Translations under genes and position numbers: made by a program
The notes under the pieces: generated by a model
What the model saw: only the letters and a program-made list of their open reading frames with translations
What the model was told of the DNA's origin: nothing
Database searches by the model: none
DNA from: Flavonifractor sp. AGMB03687
Lineage (GTDB): Bacteria; Bacillota; Clostridia; Oscillospirales; Oscillospiraceae
Length of the DNA stretch: 64,000 nt
Assembly (NCBI RefSeq): GCF_017811815.1
Contig: NZ_JADKZI010000001.1
Coordinates: 62,001 to 126,000, forward strand
Reading direction: 5' to 3'
Shown: positions 16,849 through 25,123 of the stretch, piece after piece
How positions within the stretch are numbered: position 1 is the stretch's first letter
Layout of the letters: each line of letters begins with the position of its first letter

Positions 16849-18618
16849 TTACATCTTCTGCTCCAGGGACTTGGAGTCTACCTCGTCCTTGAGCTGCTGG
16901 GCGAAGCTGTCGAAGGACATGACGGTCTGCTGGCCGTGACGGTTGCGGACGGCCACGTCGCCGCTCTCGGCCTCCTTGTCGCCCACCACCAGCATGTAGG
17001 GCACCTTCTGCATCTGAGCCTCGCGGATCTTGAAGCCGATCTTCTCGCTGCGGTGATCGGTCTCCACCCGGTAGCCCAGCGCATCCAGCTTGGCGGCTAC
17101 CTGGTCGGCGTACTCGGCGGCCCGGTCGGTGATGGGCAGCACCTTCACCTGCACGGGGGACAGCCAGGTGGGGAAGGCACCGGCGAAGTGCTCGGTGATG
17201 ACGCCGATGAAGCGCTCGATGGAGCCCAGCACCACGCGGTGGAGCATGATGGGACGGTGCTTCTCGTTGTCGGCGCCGGTGTACTCCAGCTCGAAGCGCT
17301 CAGGCAGCTGGGAGTCCAGCTGGACGGTGCCGCACTGCCAGGTACGGCCCAGGGAGTCGGCCAGATGGAAGTCCAGCTTGGGGCCGTAGAAGGCGCCGTC
17401 GCCCTCGTTGATCTCGTACTCCTTGCCCATCTCGGTGATGGCTTCCTTCAGGATGTCCTGGTTGTGCTCCCACTGCTCCACGGTGCCGATGTGGTCCTCG
17501 GGCATGGTGGACAGCTCGATCTTGTAGGGCAGGCCAAAGACGGAGTAGACCTCGTCAAAGAGCTTGACCACGTTCTTGATCTCGTCCTTCAGCTGCTCGG
17601 GGGTCATGAAGATATGGGCGTCGTCCTGGGTGAAGCAGCGCACCCGGAACAGGCCGTGGAGGGCGCCGGACAGCTCATGGCGGTGGACCAGACCCAGCTC
17701 ACCTACCCGCAGGGGCAGGTCCCGGTAGGAGTGGGGCTCGCTGGAGTAGACCAGCATGCCGCCGGGGCAGTTCATGGGCTTGACGGCGAAGTCGGTGTCG
17801 TCAATGACGGTGGTGTACATGTTGTTCTTGTAGTGGTCCCAGTGGCCGGAGCGCTCCCACAGCTGCCGGTTGAGCATCATGGGGGTGGAGATCTCCACAT
17901 AGCCGTAGCGCTTGTGGACCTGACGCCAGTAGTCGATCAGGGTGTTGCGCAGCACCATGCCCTTGGGCAGGAAGAAGGGGAAGCCGGGGCCCTCGTCCCG
18001 CAGCATGAACAGGCCCAGCTCCTTGCCCAGTCTGCGGTGATCGCGGCGCTTGGCCTCCTCGATGCGCTGCAGGTAGGCGTCCAGCTCGTCCTTCTTGGGG
18101 AAGGCGATGCCGTAGATGCGCTGGAGGGTCTCACGGTTGGAGTCGCCGCGCCAGTAGGCGGCGTTGCAGGCGGTAAGCTTCAGGGCGTTGCCCTTGATGC
18201 GGCCGGTGGAGTCCAGGTGGGGACCGGCGCACAGGTCGGTGAACTCGCCCTGCTTGTAGAAGGAGATGTGGGCGTCCTCGGGCAGGTCCTGGATCAGCTC
18301 CACCTTGAAGGGCTCGCCCTTCTCCTCCATGAACTTCAGGGCCTCCTCACGGGGCAGCTCGAACCGCTCCAGCTTCAGCTTCTCCTTGCAGATCTTGCGC
18401 ATCTCTGCCTCGATCTGGGTCAGGTGCTCGGGAGTGAAGGCGAAGGGGGCGTCCATGTCGTAGTACCAGCCCTCGTCAATGGAGGGGCCGATGGCCAGCT
18501 TTACTTCGGGCCACAGACGCTTGACGGCCTGGGCCATCACATGGGAGCAGGTGTGCCAATAGGTTTTGCGGTACTCGGGATTTTCAAAGGTAAACTCGTT
18601 CTTGACTTCTTCGGACAT
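16849..18618 (-). CDS. thrS: threonyl-tRNA synthetase lacking the N-terminal TGS domain
   Basis: Class II synthetase charging tRNA-Thr (589 aa). ATG 18618 (MSEEVKNEFTFENPEYRKTY) has AAGGAGG 8 nt upstream. The editing domain starts almost at once (HTCSHVMAQA near residue 20, later DLCAGPHLDSTG). The catalytic core carries the zinc Cys (MNCPGG) and RHELSG, and the C terminus is the anticodon-binding domain. The usual ~60-residue TGS domain is absent, and no coding sequence for it lies upstream because the T-box terminator occupies that space. TGS-less ThrRS forms are known in Clostridia. An open frame extending to 18714 runs through the leader and is not used. Confidence 0.95.
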   Translation of the reverse strand: MSEEVKNEFTFENPEYRKTYWHTCSHVMAQAVKRLWPEVKLAIGPSIDEGWYYDMDAPFAFTPEHLTQIEAEMRKICKEKLKLERFELPREEALKFMEEKGEPFKVELIQDLPEDAHISFYKQGEFTDLCAGPHLDSTGRIKGNALKLTACNAAYWRGDSNRETLQRIYGIAFPKKDELDAYLQRIEEAKRRDHRRLGKELGLFMLRDEGPGFPFFLPKGMVLRNTLIDYWRQVHKRYGYVEISTPMMLNRQLWERSGHWDHYKNNMYTTVIDDTDFAVKPMNCPGGMLVYSSEPHSYRDLPLRVGELGLVHRHELSGALHGLFRVRCFTQDDAHIFMTPEQLKDEIKNVVKLFDEVYSVFGLPYKIELSTMPEDHIGTVEQWEHNQDILKEAITEMGKEYEINEGDGAFYGPKLDFHLADSLGRTWQCGTVQLDSQLPERFELEYTGADNEKHRPIMLHRVVLGSIERFIGVITEHFAGAFPTWLSPVQVKVLPITDRAAEYADQVAAKLDALGYRVETDHRSEKIGFKIREAQMQKVPYMLVVGDKEAESGDVAVRNRHGQQTVMSFDSFAQQLKDEVDSKSLEQKM

Positions 18619-18655
18619 AACTAAAACCTCCTTGTAAATTGGGGCGGAGGGTAAA

Positions 18656-19011
18656 GAAAACGCCTCACCCCTGTTGGTCAGGGGTGAGGCGTATAAAACG
18701 TCCCACGGTTCCACCCTGCTTGCAAGTAGCGTTTGAGCCGTCGCGAGCAGCGCGGATGGACCGGAGCGAGGGCGAGGGGAGGGCCGTAGGGCCCGGACAC
18801 CAGCCCGAGTCGGAGGGAAGCCGCGCGTCGCGAGCAGGCGAAACGTGATCGCTTGCCGCTTGTGACTTTCTGTAACGGGAAAGCCCCGGCCCGGTCATCC
18901 CGGGCGGCTCGGGAGTGGTACAGCCGCCGCGTGTCGTGGGTCCCTTCCACCAAAACGGGACCTTCTCTGTCCGCCGCTGTGCGGGTTCTTCTCCGTCCAT
19001 GCCATTTTAAC
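18656..19011 (-). ncRNA. T-box leader (tRNA-Thr sensing) of thrS
   Basis: Minus-strand transcript from about 19011. It holds a stem I with a GA-rich AGAGA motif, a possible ACC (Thr) specifier at 18919-18917, the T-box AGGGTGGAACCGTG (18717-18704) and a terminator at 18692-18656 (stem ACGCCTCACCCCTG/CAGGGGTGAGGCGT, then TTTT). The UGGA of the T-box would pair with the end of an uncharged tRNA whose discriminator is U, as in tRNA-Thr. Uncharged tRNA-Thr should stabilise the antiterminator and allow thrS expression. Total length ~355 nt is long because of an 87-bp insertion between stem I and the antiterminator. Confidence 0.88.
18739..18836. repeat. 87-bp GC-rich insertion bounded by 11-bp direct repeats inside the T-box leader
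   Basis: The 11-mer CGTCGCGAGCA occurs at 18739-18749 and again at 18826-18836, exactly 87 bp apart. The segment between is very G+C-rich with internal hairpins (GGGCC-GTAG-GGCCC near 18781-18795). Removing one repeat plus the segment leaves a T-box of normal size, so it looks like a small element with a target duplication, or an extended stem II/III arm. Confidence 0.55.
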
Positions 19012-19017
19012 GAGGAA

Positions 19018-19046
19018 ACTATAGCACCAAACCGCGGCCCTGTCAA
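19018..19046 (-). promoter_or_regulatory. thrS promoter, TTGACA-17-TATAGT
   Basis: Minus strand: consensus -35 TTGACA (19046-19041), -10 TATAGT (19023-19018), 17-bp spacer. Transcription would begin near 19011 at the head of the T-box leader. Confidence 0.88.
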
Positions 19047-19248
19047 GCGGCAAAGTGGACAGAAAGAGAAGGAGAAAGCAGGGAAATTGATATTTACAGT
19101 TTATTCACAATACATACACGATTTAGCCTTATTTACAGGGTATGATACAGACAGATTCAGAGATGAATCGAAACAAGAGACCATCCTCCCAAACCAATTC
19201 CTCTCTTATCCCTCTCCAACACCTTTGCAACACACACAACACACACCC
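19047..19248. other. A+T-rich gap with no gene seen
   Basis: About 200 bp between the thrS promoter and the tandem terminators of the MFS gene. It is A+T-rich and pyrimidine-rich toward 19248. I see no convincing ORF with a ribosome site, hairpin or extra promoter. Confidence 0.6.
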
Positions 19249-19280
19249 AAAAAGCCCCGGCCATACGGCCGGGGCTTTTT
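19249..19280. terminator. second, bidirectional hairpin terminator beyond the MFS gene
   Basis: 9-bp GC stem (19254-19262 with 19267-19275) flanked by five A and five T residues, so it can work on either strand. Confidence 0.88.
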
Positions 19281-19292
19281 GGTGCTTTCCGG

Positions 19293-19328
19293 GCAAAAAG
19301 AGAGGACCGGTAAATACCGGTCCTCTCG
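19293..19328 (-). terminator. first terminator after the MFS gene
   Basis: 12-bp perfect stem (19300-19311 with 19316-19327), minus-strand T run. It is followed 20 nt later by another terminator. Confidence 0.9.
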
Positions 19329-19340
19329 GATAGGCAGGTC

Positions 19341-20702
19341 TTACTTGCCGGGGTGAGCGGCCTTCCAGTCGCGGTTGTAGCGATGCTCGTTGACGATGAG
19401 CACCAGCACCACGTTGACCAGAGCCACGCCGGCGAACACCAGGTAAGCCATCTTGATCTGGCCACCGGTCATCTTCTGGACAACGCCGTTGACCAGGAAG
19501 CACAGAGCGGTGATAGCGCCCTGGATGGGGAAGATGACGCTGTTCACCTTATCAAAGCCCTGACGGCCGAAGATAGAGGTGGGCAGGGAGGTGGTGAAGT
19601 TGGCGGAGCCGCCGATGCCCATGGCGATCATGAACAGGGAGACATACACCAGGGGGGAGGAGCTGTCGGCAGCGCCGAAGTTGCACAGCAGGGCGATGGC
19701 ATACCAGATGCCGAAGCCAACCATGGTCTTCTTGGTGCCGATCTTGTCGTCGATGATACCGATGAGCCAGGAACCGACCACGCCGCCCAGGGCCAGGATG
19801 GTCATGACGTTCATAGCGGCCTGGGGGGTGAAGCCCAGCTGAATGTTACGGGTGACCAGCTGGCTCATAACGCCCACGGAGCAGATCTGGAAGAAGCCGG
19901 TGGTGATAGCGGCCAGCCACAGCTCCTTGGTGCAGAGCAGCTTGGCGGTGGTCCAGCCGCCGTCACCCTCCACCGCGTCGGTGGTGTCGTACTCGTTCTT
20001 GTAGACCTCGTCGGACACGTTGTCGGGGTTGATGCCGCGCTCCTGGGGAGTGTTGCGGATGAAGATCATACCCAGGACGCCCAGGACGATAGCAGCGACG
20101 CCGATGGGAATGATACCGGCGGAGAAGTTCTCCTGGCCCACGTTGGCCAGCTCAGCGCCGCCAACGCTGGTAACAACAGCGGTGGGGGCGATCAGGATGG
20201 CAACCAGCTGCACATAGAAAGCGGAAGCGAAGTTGTGGCCCATGGTGGTGTAGCCCATGACCACGCCCTTCTTCTTGGGGAACCAGGTGGCAACCAGAGT
20301 ACCGCCGGCCACATAACCGGCGGACATGATGCTGCCGTACACGAAGCACATAGCAATGGTGTAGACCGCAATGCTGGGAGCGTTGCAGGCCAGGATGTAA
20401 GCGATACCGGAGATGATGCAGCACACACCGGAGGTCATGCGGGCGCCAGCCTTACGGTTGATCTGGCCCACGATGATGAAGAACACCACGCCGACGATAC
20501 CGGCCAGGGAGTTCATGTTCATGATGTCGCCCTGCTCCAGGCCCAGACGGAAGGCCACGTTGGGGGCGGTGATGTTAGCGCCGTCGTTGCACATACCGAC
20601 GTACAGGAAGAACATCAGCAGGCAGTAGATGATGACAACCCAGCCTGCTCCGAAGTTGACGACGGAATTCTTATTGCCGTCGCGGAGGTTTTGTTTCGCC
20701 AT
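19341..20702 (-). CDS. MFS transporter, OFA (oxalate:formate antiporter-like) family
   Basis: 453 aa, 12 predicted helices in two halves joined by a polar loop (about residues 225-250). Substrate is probably a monocarboxylate or similar small anion. Between helices 2 and 3 is GQINRKAGARM, and FPKKKGVVMGYTTMGHNFAS after helix 4 is characteristic of OFA carriers. ATG 20702 follows GAGGGAAA. It has its own promoter and operator (20774-20861), copied in design from the promoter of the cupin-BKACE operon upstream, so it is likely the uptake system for that pathway. Codons favour CGC/CGT and GCT, as in the rest of the cluster, suggesting strong expression. Confidence 0.88.
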   Translation of the reverse strand: MAKQNLRDGNKNSVVNFGAGWVVIIYCLLMFFLYVGMCNDGANITAPNVAFRLGLEQGDIMNMNSLAGIVGVVFFIIVGQINRKAGARMTSGVCCIISGIAYILACNAPSIAVYTIAMCFVYGSIMSAGYVAGGTLVATWFPKKKGVVMGYTTMGHNFASAFYVQLVAILIAPTAVVTSVGGAELANVGQENFSAGIIPIGVAAIVLGVLGMIFIRNTPQERGINPDNVSDEVYKNEYDTTDAVEGDGGWTTAKLLCTKELWLAAITTGFFQICSVGVMSQLVTRNIQLGFTPQAAMNVMTILALGGVVGSWLIGIIDDKIGTKKTMVGFGIWYAIALLCNFGAADSSSPLVYVSLFMIAMGIGGSANFTTSLPTSIFGRQGFDKVNSVIFPIQGAITALCFLVNGVVQKMTGGQIKMAYLVFAGVALVNVVLVLIVNEHRYNRDWKAAHPGK

Positions 20703-20773
20703 TCATTTTCCCTCATCTCTAAATGGTTTGGATCAGGACATGTGCCGGCAAGTCCATTCCTTGTTGCAGGTAT

Positions 20774-20861
20774 ACTTTATCCAGTTAGGGGCTTTTGTGC
20801 AATCCCCACAAGTTGGTGAGTTACTAACCAAAAAGTTCATAGTGACCAGGAAGTAAGTATC
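20774..20861 (-). promoter_or_regulatory. MFS promoter with HxlR-type operator pair
   Basis: Minus strand: -35 TTGCAC (20802-20797), 17 bp, -10 TAAAGT (20779-20774). Upstream lies GATACTTAC (20861-20853), then CTGGT, then TTAGTAACTCAC at +34. From the first base of GATACTTAC to the end of TTGCAC is 65 bp, exactly the same as at the cupin operon promoter (25581-25645). Probable sites for the HxlR regulator encoded at 25885. Confidence 0.7.
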
Positions 20862-21178
20862 CGGTTTTGTGGAACCTATCTAAAAGTATAGTTAAAAATT
20901 TGACAAACTAATGCGTGTAAATTTTGGTTTAGAAATTGAAATGATCAGTATGCACAATTTCGGGACGGAAATTTTGTCGGCTGGAAGAGGCGGGGACGCA
21001 GCGGCTGGAACAGAGGTGAAAAAACGCACAAAGGGCTGGGAAAGGACAGAAGGAACTGAGAGAGCGCTGACGGCGCACAGAACGAAAAAGAGCGGTGCGG
21101 TGTGTTAGGACAGCGGGGCAATAAAAAGCGCTCTGAGGGGCGTGTGCGGCCTCAGAACGCGAAATGGGTAAAAATACA
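20862..21178. other. intergenic stretch with no supported gene
   Basis: About 320 bp between the MFS operator and the BKACE terminator. A 65-codon plus-strand frame (20911-21108) lacks a ribosome site and has no recognisable protein character. A loose hairpin (CTGAGG...CCTCAG near 21134-21156) has no T tract. Function unknown. Confidence 0.5.
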
Positions 21179-21232
21179 CAAAAAGACCCGCGGGAGGGAC
21201 TGCCGGTTAGCGGCAGCTCCTCCCGCGGGTTT
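21179..21232 (-). terminator. terminator of the cupin-to-BKACE operon
   Basis: Long two-part stem on the minus strand: ACCCGCGGGAGG pairs with its complement, an inner CTGCCG stem caps it, and a TCTTTTT tail follows. It ends the operon before the separately promoted MFS gene. Confidence 0.9.
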
Positions 21233-21252
21233 AACAGGGAAATTTGCAGCTC

Positions 21253-22101
21253 TTACTTCAGGCTGAGGATCTCACGGGCCTCGTCGGGAGTAGCAACCTG
21301 CTTGCCGAACTCCTCGATGACGCGGCGGGCGCGGTCCACGAACTGGACGTTGCTCTGAGCCAGCTGGCCCTTGGCGTACATGACGTTATCCTCCATGCCC
21401 ACACGGATGTGGCCGCCCAGGGCCACGGCGCCGTACAGCATGGTCATGGCGGAGTGACCCACGCCGAAGCAGCTCCAGGTGGAGCCGGGGCACAGGGACT
21501 CCATGGTCTCCTTCATGAAGATCAGGTTCTTCATGGTGCCGGGGATGCCGTTGGCGCAGCCCATGCAGAACTGGAAGTGCAGGGGCCCCTTCAGCACGCC
21601 CTTCTTCAGGTAGTACTGAGCGTTGGCGATCATGCCGGGGTCAAAGGCCTCGATCTCGGGCTTGACGCCCCACTCCTGCATGTTCTTGCCCAGCTCCTCC
21701 AGGAAGGCGGGGGGGTTGAGGAACAGGGAGGTGTGCAGCCAGTTCATGGAGCCGCAGTCGTAGGAACCCATCTCGGGGCGCAGCTCCTTCAGGTGGATCT
21801 GGCGGGTCTCGTCGGTGGCGTTCAGGTCACCGGAGGTGGTCATGTTCAGGATGATGTCGCAGTCGGGGTGATTGGAACGCAGCAGCTCCACGGTCTCGCG
21901 GAACTTGTTCTTGTCCATGGTGCCCTTGCCCTGCTCGTCACGCATGTGCAGGTGGGCAACAGCGGCGCCGGCCTTCCAGCAGGCGTACACGTCCTCGGCG
22001 ATCTCAGCGGGGGTCATGGGGACGTTGGGGTTGTTCTCCTTAGTGGGCCAGGCACCGGTGGTAGCCACGGTGATAATGGTCTTATTCTTCAGATCGGCCA
22101 T
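21253..22101 (-). CDS. beta-keto acid cleavage enzyme (BKACE family)
   Basis: 282-aa TIM-barrel enzyme of the BKACE (formerly DUF849) family. Known members, such as Kce of lysine fermentation and dehydrocarnitine-cleaving enzymes, use acetyl-CoA to split a beta-keto acid into acetoacetate plus a new acyl-CoA. HLHMRDEQG (near residue 50) supplies the two His zinc ligands; VGMEDNVMYAKG near residue 230 gives the third ligand region. ATG 22101 has GAAAGGACG upstream. It is the last gene of a five-gene operon with two dehydrogenases, so the upstream enzymes probably make its beta-keto acid. There is no lysine-fermentation gene set around it, so 3-keto-5-aminohexanoate is not assumed. Confidence 0.9.
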   Translation of the reverse strand: MADLKNKTIITVATTGAWPTKENNPNVPMTPAEIAEDVYACWKAGAAVAHLHMRDEQGKGTMDKNKFRETVELLRSNHPDCDIILNMTTSGDLNATDETRQIHLKELRPEMGSYDCGSMNWLHTSLFLNPPAFLEELGKNMQEWGVKPEIEAFDPGMIANAQYYLKKGVLKGPLHFQFCMGCANGIPGTMKNLIFMKETMESLCPGSTWSCFGVGHSAMTMLYGAVALGGHIRVGMEDNVMYAKGQLAQSNVQFVDRARRVIEEFGKQVATPDEAREILSLK

Positions 22102-22142
22102 GATCGGTCATCGTCCTTTCGAGATTAAATGAAGATACCGCA

Positions 22143-22175
22143 TAAAGCGGCGGGCGACCGCCCGCCGCTTTACGC
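22143..22175. repeat. hairpin between cyclase and BKACE genes
   Basis: Strong 13-bp inverted repeat around AAAGCGGCGGGCG in the 134-bp gap. On the minus strand it ends in TTTATG rather than a T run, so it is probably an RNA processing or partial termination site that sets the BKACE level relative to upstream genes. Confidence 0.6.
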
Positions 22176-22235
22176 ATGGCATGGAATGGGAAGGGAATTT
22201 AAGGGTAGTTAATAGAACAAAGAGAGGGGGAAGGA

Positions 22236-23246
22236 TTACTTGTTGCGGTTGAACAGCTTCTGCATGTACTCCAGGCCGCTGGCGCCGTGACCATCCTCAT
22301 CGGCGTAGCCGGTGCCGCCGTACTTGTAGGTGCGGTCGGGCACGGAGGGATCGATGTTCTCCTCGTCGATGTAAGCGACGCAGCGGGACATGGCGCCGTC
22401 GCCCATGTACCAACGCAGGGGGAAGCAGAAGAACTGGAACACGGTGCCGGGCTTGATCTTGTCCAGGTCGCCGCCCAGGTTCTCGACGCCCACGATGCCG
22501 TGGCCGAGCATCTCCTTGTGGCAGGGCTCCCAGGTGCCCCAAACGCCCAGGTTCTCCAGCTCGCCGAACTTCTCGTCGTAAGCGGCCTGGCCGTGGATGC
22601 GGATGTACTCGAACTTATCGAACTCGGCATAAGCCTCCTCGCCGAACAGCTCCTTGTACTCCTCAGTGATGGGCTTGCCGGTGGCGCCCAGCAGGTTCAT
22701 GCGGGTCATGCCGTTGTTGCCCATGGCGGTGTGCAGGGGGTGATCCAGAGCCTGGCCGTCCATGGCCACGCACTTCACGCCGTGCTTCACGAACCACTTG
22801 CCGGCGTCAATGCCGGTGCCGATGGCGTAGTGATAGTAAGCCTTGGAGTCGTCGAACAGGCGGTGCATACCGGTGTTCAGGCACAGAACCTTGCCCTTCA
22901 GGGAAGCGGGATCCACGCCCCACTTCTTGCAGGCCTCGTCCAGGTGCTTGTCGGTGATCAGGGTCCAGGGCTCCACGTCCAGCTTCAGCACAACAGCCTC
23001 GCCGGTGTAGGCGTCGATGGGCATCTCGTGAGTGTAGCGAGCGCGACGGCCGTCGAACTCGTACTCCATGACGTGACGGGGAGCGTCGCAGTGAGTGCCG
23101 GTGTGCATGGTGCAGGTGATCTTGGAAGTCAGAACGCCGCCCTTAGCCATGGTGTGAGCGTTGGTGATCTCGGGCTTATCGAAGTAGGGCCAGCGAGGAA
23201 TCTCAGCGCTGAAGGGGTGGGTCAGATCAACATAAACTTTACCCAT
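22236..23246 (-). CDS. cyclase-family metal-dependent hydrolase (kynurenine formamidase-like)
   Basis: 336 aa. The N terminus VDLTHPF and the metal-binding motif HTGTHCDAPRH (near residue 50) define the family that includes kynurenine formamidase and isatin hydrolase, which open amide or lactam bonds by Mn/Zn-activated water. A later HPLHTAMGNNGMTR block contains further conserved His. It is about 100 residues longer than kynurenine formamidases, mostly in the C-terminal half. ATG 23246 has AAGGAGGC upstream. As third of the operon it may hydrolyse an amide, lactone or lactam to release the acid that the dehydrogenases and BKACE process; the substrate is unknown. Confidence 0.8.
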   Translation of the reverse strand: MGKVYVDLTHPFSAEIPRWPYFDKPEITNAHTMAKGGVLTSKITCTMHTGTHCDAPRHVMEYEFDGRRARYTHEMPIDAYTGEAVVLKLDVEPWTLITDKHLDEACKKWGVDPASLKGKVLCLNTGMHRLFDDSKAYYHYAIGTGIDAGKWFVKHGVKCVAMDGQALDHPLHTAMGNNGMTRMNLLGATGKPITEEYKELFGEEAYAEFDKFEYIRIHGQAAYDEKFGELENLGVWGTWEPCHKEMLGHGIVGVENLGGDLDKIKPGTVFQFFCFPLRWYMGDGAMSRCVAYIDEENIDPSVPDRTYKYGGTGYADEDGHGASGLEYMQKLFNRNK

Positions 23247-23298
23247 AACAGGTGCCTCCTTAGATAATATACAAATGCTTGCGGATAGACCGGATGGC

Positions 23299-24228
23299 TT
23301 ACTTGCCGTACAGCATCCGGATCAGATACTCGTTCAGATCGGCGTTGGACTTGGCGACCTGCTCGGGGGTCCACTTCTGGAAGCCCTCGCCGGTCTTGAA
23401 GCCGATCTTGCCTTCATCCCGCAGCTGCTTGAGCAGGGGAGAGGGCTTGTGGGAATCCTCCAGGTCCTGGAGGATGTAGTCGTGGATGTTGTAGGTCAGG
23501 TCGGTGCCCACCATGTCGGCGTTCTCCATGGGGCCCAGCTGGGGCAGACGGAGACCGAAGGAGTAGCGGACCGCCTCGTCCACGGTGGCGGCATCGGCGA
23601 TGCCGTTCTCCACGATGGAGATAGCCTCACGCCACAGGGCGTGCTGCATACGGTTGGCAATGAAGCCGGGCACGTCCTTCTTGCACAGCACGGGCTTCTT
23701 GCCCACGGAGCGCAGGACCTCCATAACGGTCTGAGCAGTCTCATCGGAGGAAGCGTCAGACTTGACCACCTCCACCAGGGGGATCAGGTGGCCGGGGTTC
23801 CAGAAGTGGGTGCCCACGAAGCGCTCACGGTGCTTCAGCTCAGCGGAGATCTCGCTGGGGCTCATCACGGAGGAGTTGGTGCAGAAGATGGTGTCCTCGG
23901 CGCAGCGCTCTTCCAGCTTGGCGAAGGTCTCGCGCTTGATCTTCATGTCCTCGAACACGGCCTCGATGACGAAGTCGGCGTTCTTGACGATGTCGCTGTC
24001 CATGTCAGTGGTGAAGGAGATGCGGGAGAGGCGGTCAGCCAGCTCCTCCTCGGTGATGACACCCTTCTCCACCAGCTGTTTGGTGTTGGTGCGGATACCG
24101 GCCTCCACGTCGGTGGGGTACAGGTCGTACATGCCCACCTGGAAGTCGGGGTTGGAAGCGAACACGAAGCCGATGTTCTTGCCCATCATGCCCGCGCCGC
24201 AGATCAGGATATTCTTGATTTTCTTCAT
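23299..24228 (-). CDS. 3-hydroxyacyl-CoA dehydrogenase-family NAD-dependent dehydrogenase
   Basis: 309 aa. N-terminal Rossmann motif CGAGMMGKNIG, then the catalytic set: Ser in TNSSVMSPSEIS, His in GTHFWNPGHLIPLVEVV (with its paired Glu) and Asn in PGFIANRMQ, followed by the helical C-terminal domain. The family includes 3-hydroxybutyryl-CoA dehydrogenase, L-carnitine 3-dehydrogenase and L-gulonate 3-dehydrogenase. Because a BKACE follows in the operon, as carnitine dehydrogenase precedes dehydrocarnitine-cleaving BKACE in other bacteria, a free beta-hydroxy acid is a good guess for the substrate. Short gaps on both sides (32 and 52 nt). Confidence 0.85.
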   Translation of the reverse strand: MKKIKNILICGAGMMGKNIGFVFASNPDFQVGMYDLYPTDVEAGIRTNTKQLVEKGVITEEELADRLSRISFTTDMDSDIVKNADFVIEAVFEDMKIKRETFAKLEERCAEDTIFCTNSSVMSPSEISAELKHRERFVGTHFWNPGHLIPLVEVVKSDASSDETAQTVMEVLRSVGKKPVLCKKDVPGFIANRMQHALWREAISIVENGIADAATVDEAVRYSFGLRLPQLGPMENADMVGTDLTYNIHDYILQDLEDSHKPSPLLKQLRDEGKIGFKTGEGFQKWTPEQVAKSNADLNEYLIRMLYGK

Positions 24229-24260
24229 TGCGTTATGCCGTCCTTTCCGTCAAACGGAAA

Positions 24261-25070
24261 TTACACCACCAGGTAACCGCCGGAGCAGTCGCAGTTGCTG
24301 CCGGTGATGAAGTTGGAGGCGTCGGAGGACAGGAACAGAGCGTAGCCAACGAAGTCGTCGGGCTCGCCCAGGCGGCCGATGGGCTCGCGGTTCAGGAAGT
24401 TCTTGTACACGGCGGACTCGGGATCGAACATCCACTCGGTCAGGTCGGAACGGAACACGGTGGGGCAGATGGAGTTGACGTTGATGTGGTACTTGGCGGA
24501 CAGGTCGCAGGCCAGGCAGGAGACCATCAGGTCAGCGCCGCCCTTGGAGGTGCAGTAACCGGTGTAGCCGGCCATGCCGCGCTTGGAACGCTGAGAGGTC
24601 ACGATGACCATCTTGCCGCGCTTGGTGTTGTCGGCCTCGTACTGAGCCACCATCTGATGGGCAACGTACTTGGTCACGATGTAAACGCTCTTGCAGTCGG
24701 CGTCCATGATGTACTGCCAGTCGGCAACGGACTGCTCCAGCACGTTCTGGGGCTTGTTGTAGCCGTGGGAGACAGCCAGGATGTCGATGCAGCCGTACTG
24801 AGCCACGCAGGCCTTCACCAGAGCGTCCACATCCTCCTCCTTGGCGGGATCGGCCACGAAGTAGGCGCAGTCAATGCCCTCAGCCTTGAACTCGTCCTCC
24901 AGAGCCTTCAGCTTGGCGTCGTTACGGCCGGTCATGAAGACCTTGGCGCCGGCGTAGCCGTAAGCCTTAGCCAGAACGCAGCCCAGAGCGCCGGTAGCGC
25001 CGGTAACCAGGGCAACCTTGCCCTTGACGGAGAACATATTCTCAACGAAATCCTTTTTCACGGGAACCAT
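24261..25070 (-). CDS. short-chain dehydrogenase/reductase
   Basis: 269 aa, classical SDR. Cofactor motif TGATGALG near residue 24; the NNAG position reads SHGYN, which is unusual. Catalytic Ser lies in IVTSQRS and Tyr/Lys in GYCTSK exactly 13 residues later, and the C terminus [18 protein letters not shown] is the usual closing motif. It oxidises or reduces an alcohol/carbonyl using NAD(P). It is the second gene of the operon, 53 nt after the cupin gene, and probably catalyses a redox step before the hydroxyacyl-CoA-dehydrogenase-like enzyme. Many gut SDRs act on hydroxy acids or sugar acids; no substrate can be named. Confidence 0.88.
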   Translation of the reverse strand: MVPVKKDFVENMFSVKGKVALVTGATGALGCVLAKAYGYAGAKVFMTGRNDAKLKALEDEFKAEGIDCAYFVADPAKEEDVDALVKACVAQYGCIDILAVSHGYNKPQNVLEQSVADWQYIMDADCKSVYIVTKYVAHQMVAQYEADNTKRGKMVIVTSQRSKRGMAGYTGYCTSKGGADLMVSCLACDLSAKYHINVNSICPTVFRSDLTEWMFDPESAVYKNFLNREPIGRLGEPDDFVGYALFLSSDASNFITGSNCDCSGGYLVV

Positions 25071-25123
25071 GATGATTTCCTCCTTATGTTAATGAATGGT
25101 CAAATGGCTGGTCGCAGGCCCAA

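Noticed and set aside
16777-18624. 615-codon open frame on the plus strand
   Set aside because: Antisense to thrS; low-complexity Val/Gly/His/Leu composition.
18619-18714. N-terminal extension of ThrRS that might restore a TGS domain
   Set aside because: Only 32 codons, coming from the T-box terminator and antiterminator; no TGS-like sequence.
20911-21108. 65-codon plus-strand ORF
   Set aside because: No ribosome site, no hydrophobic or motif pattern, charged low-complexity product.
21253-22101. Lysine fermentation (kce) assignment
   Set aside because: Family fits, but no kamA, kamDE, kdd or kal genes are nearby and the partner enzymes differ.
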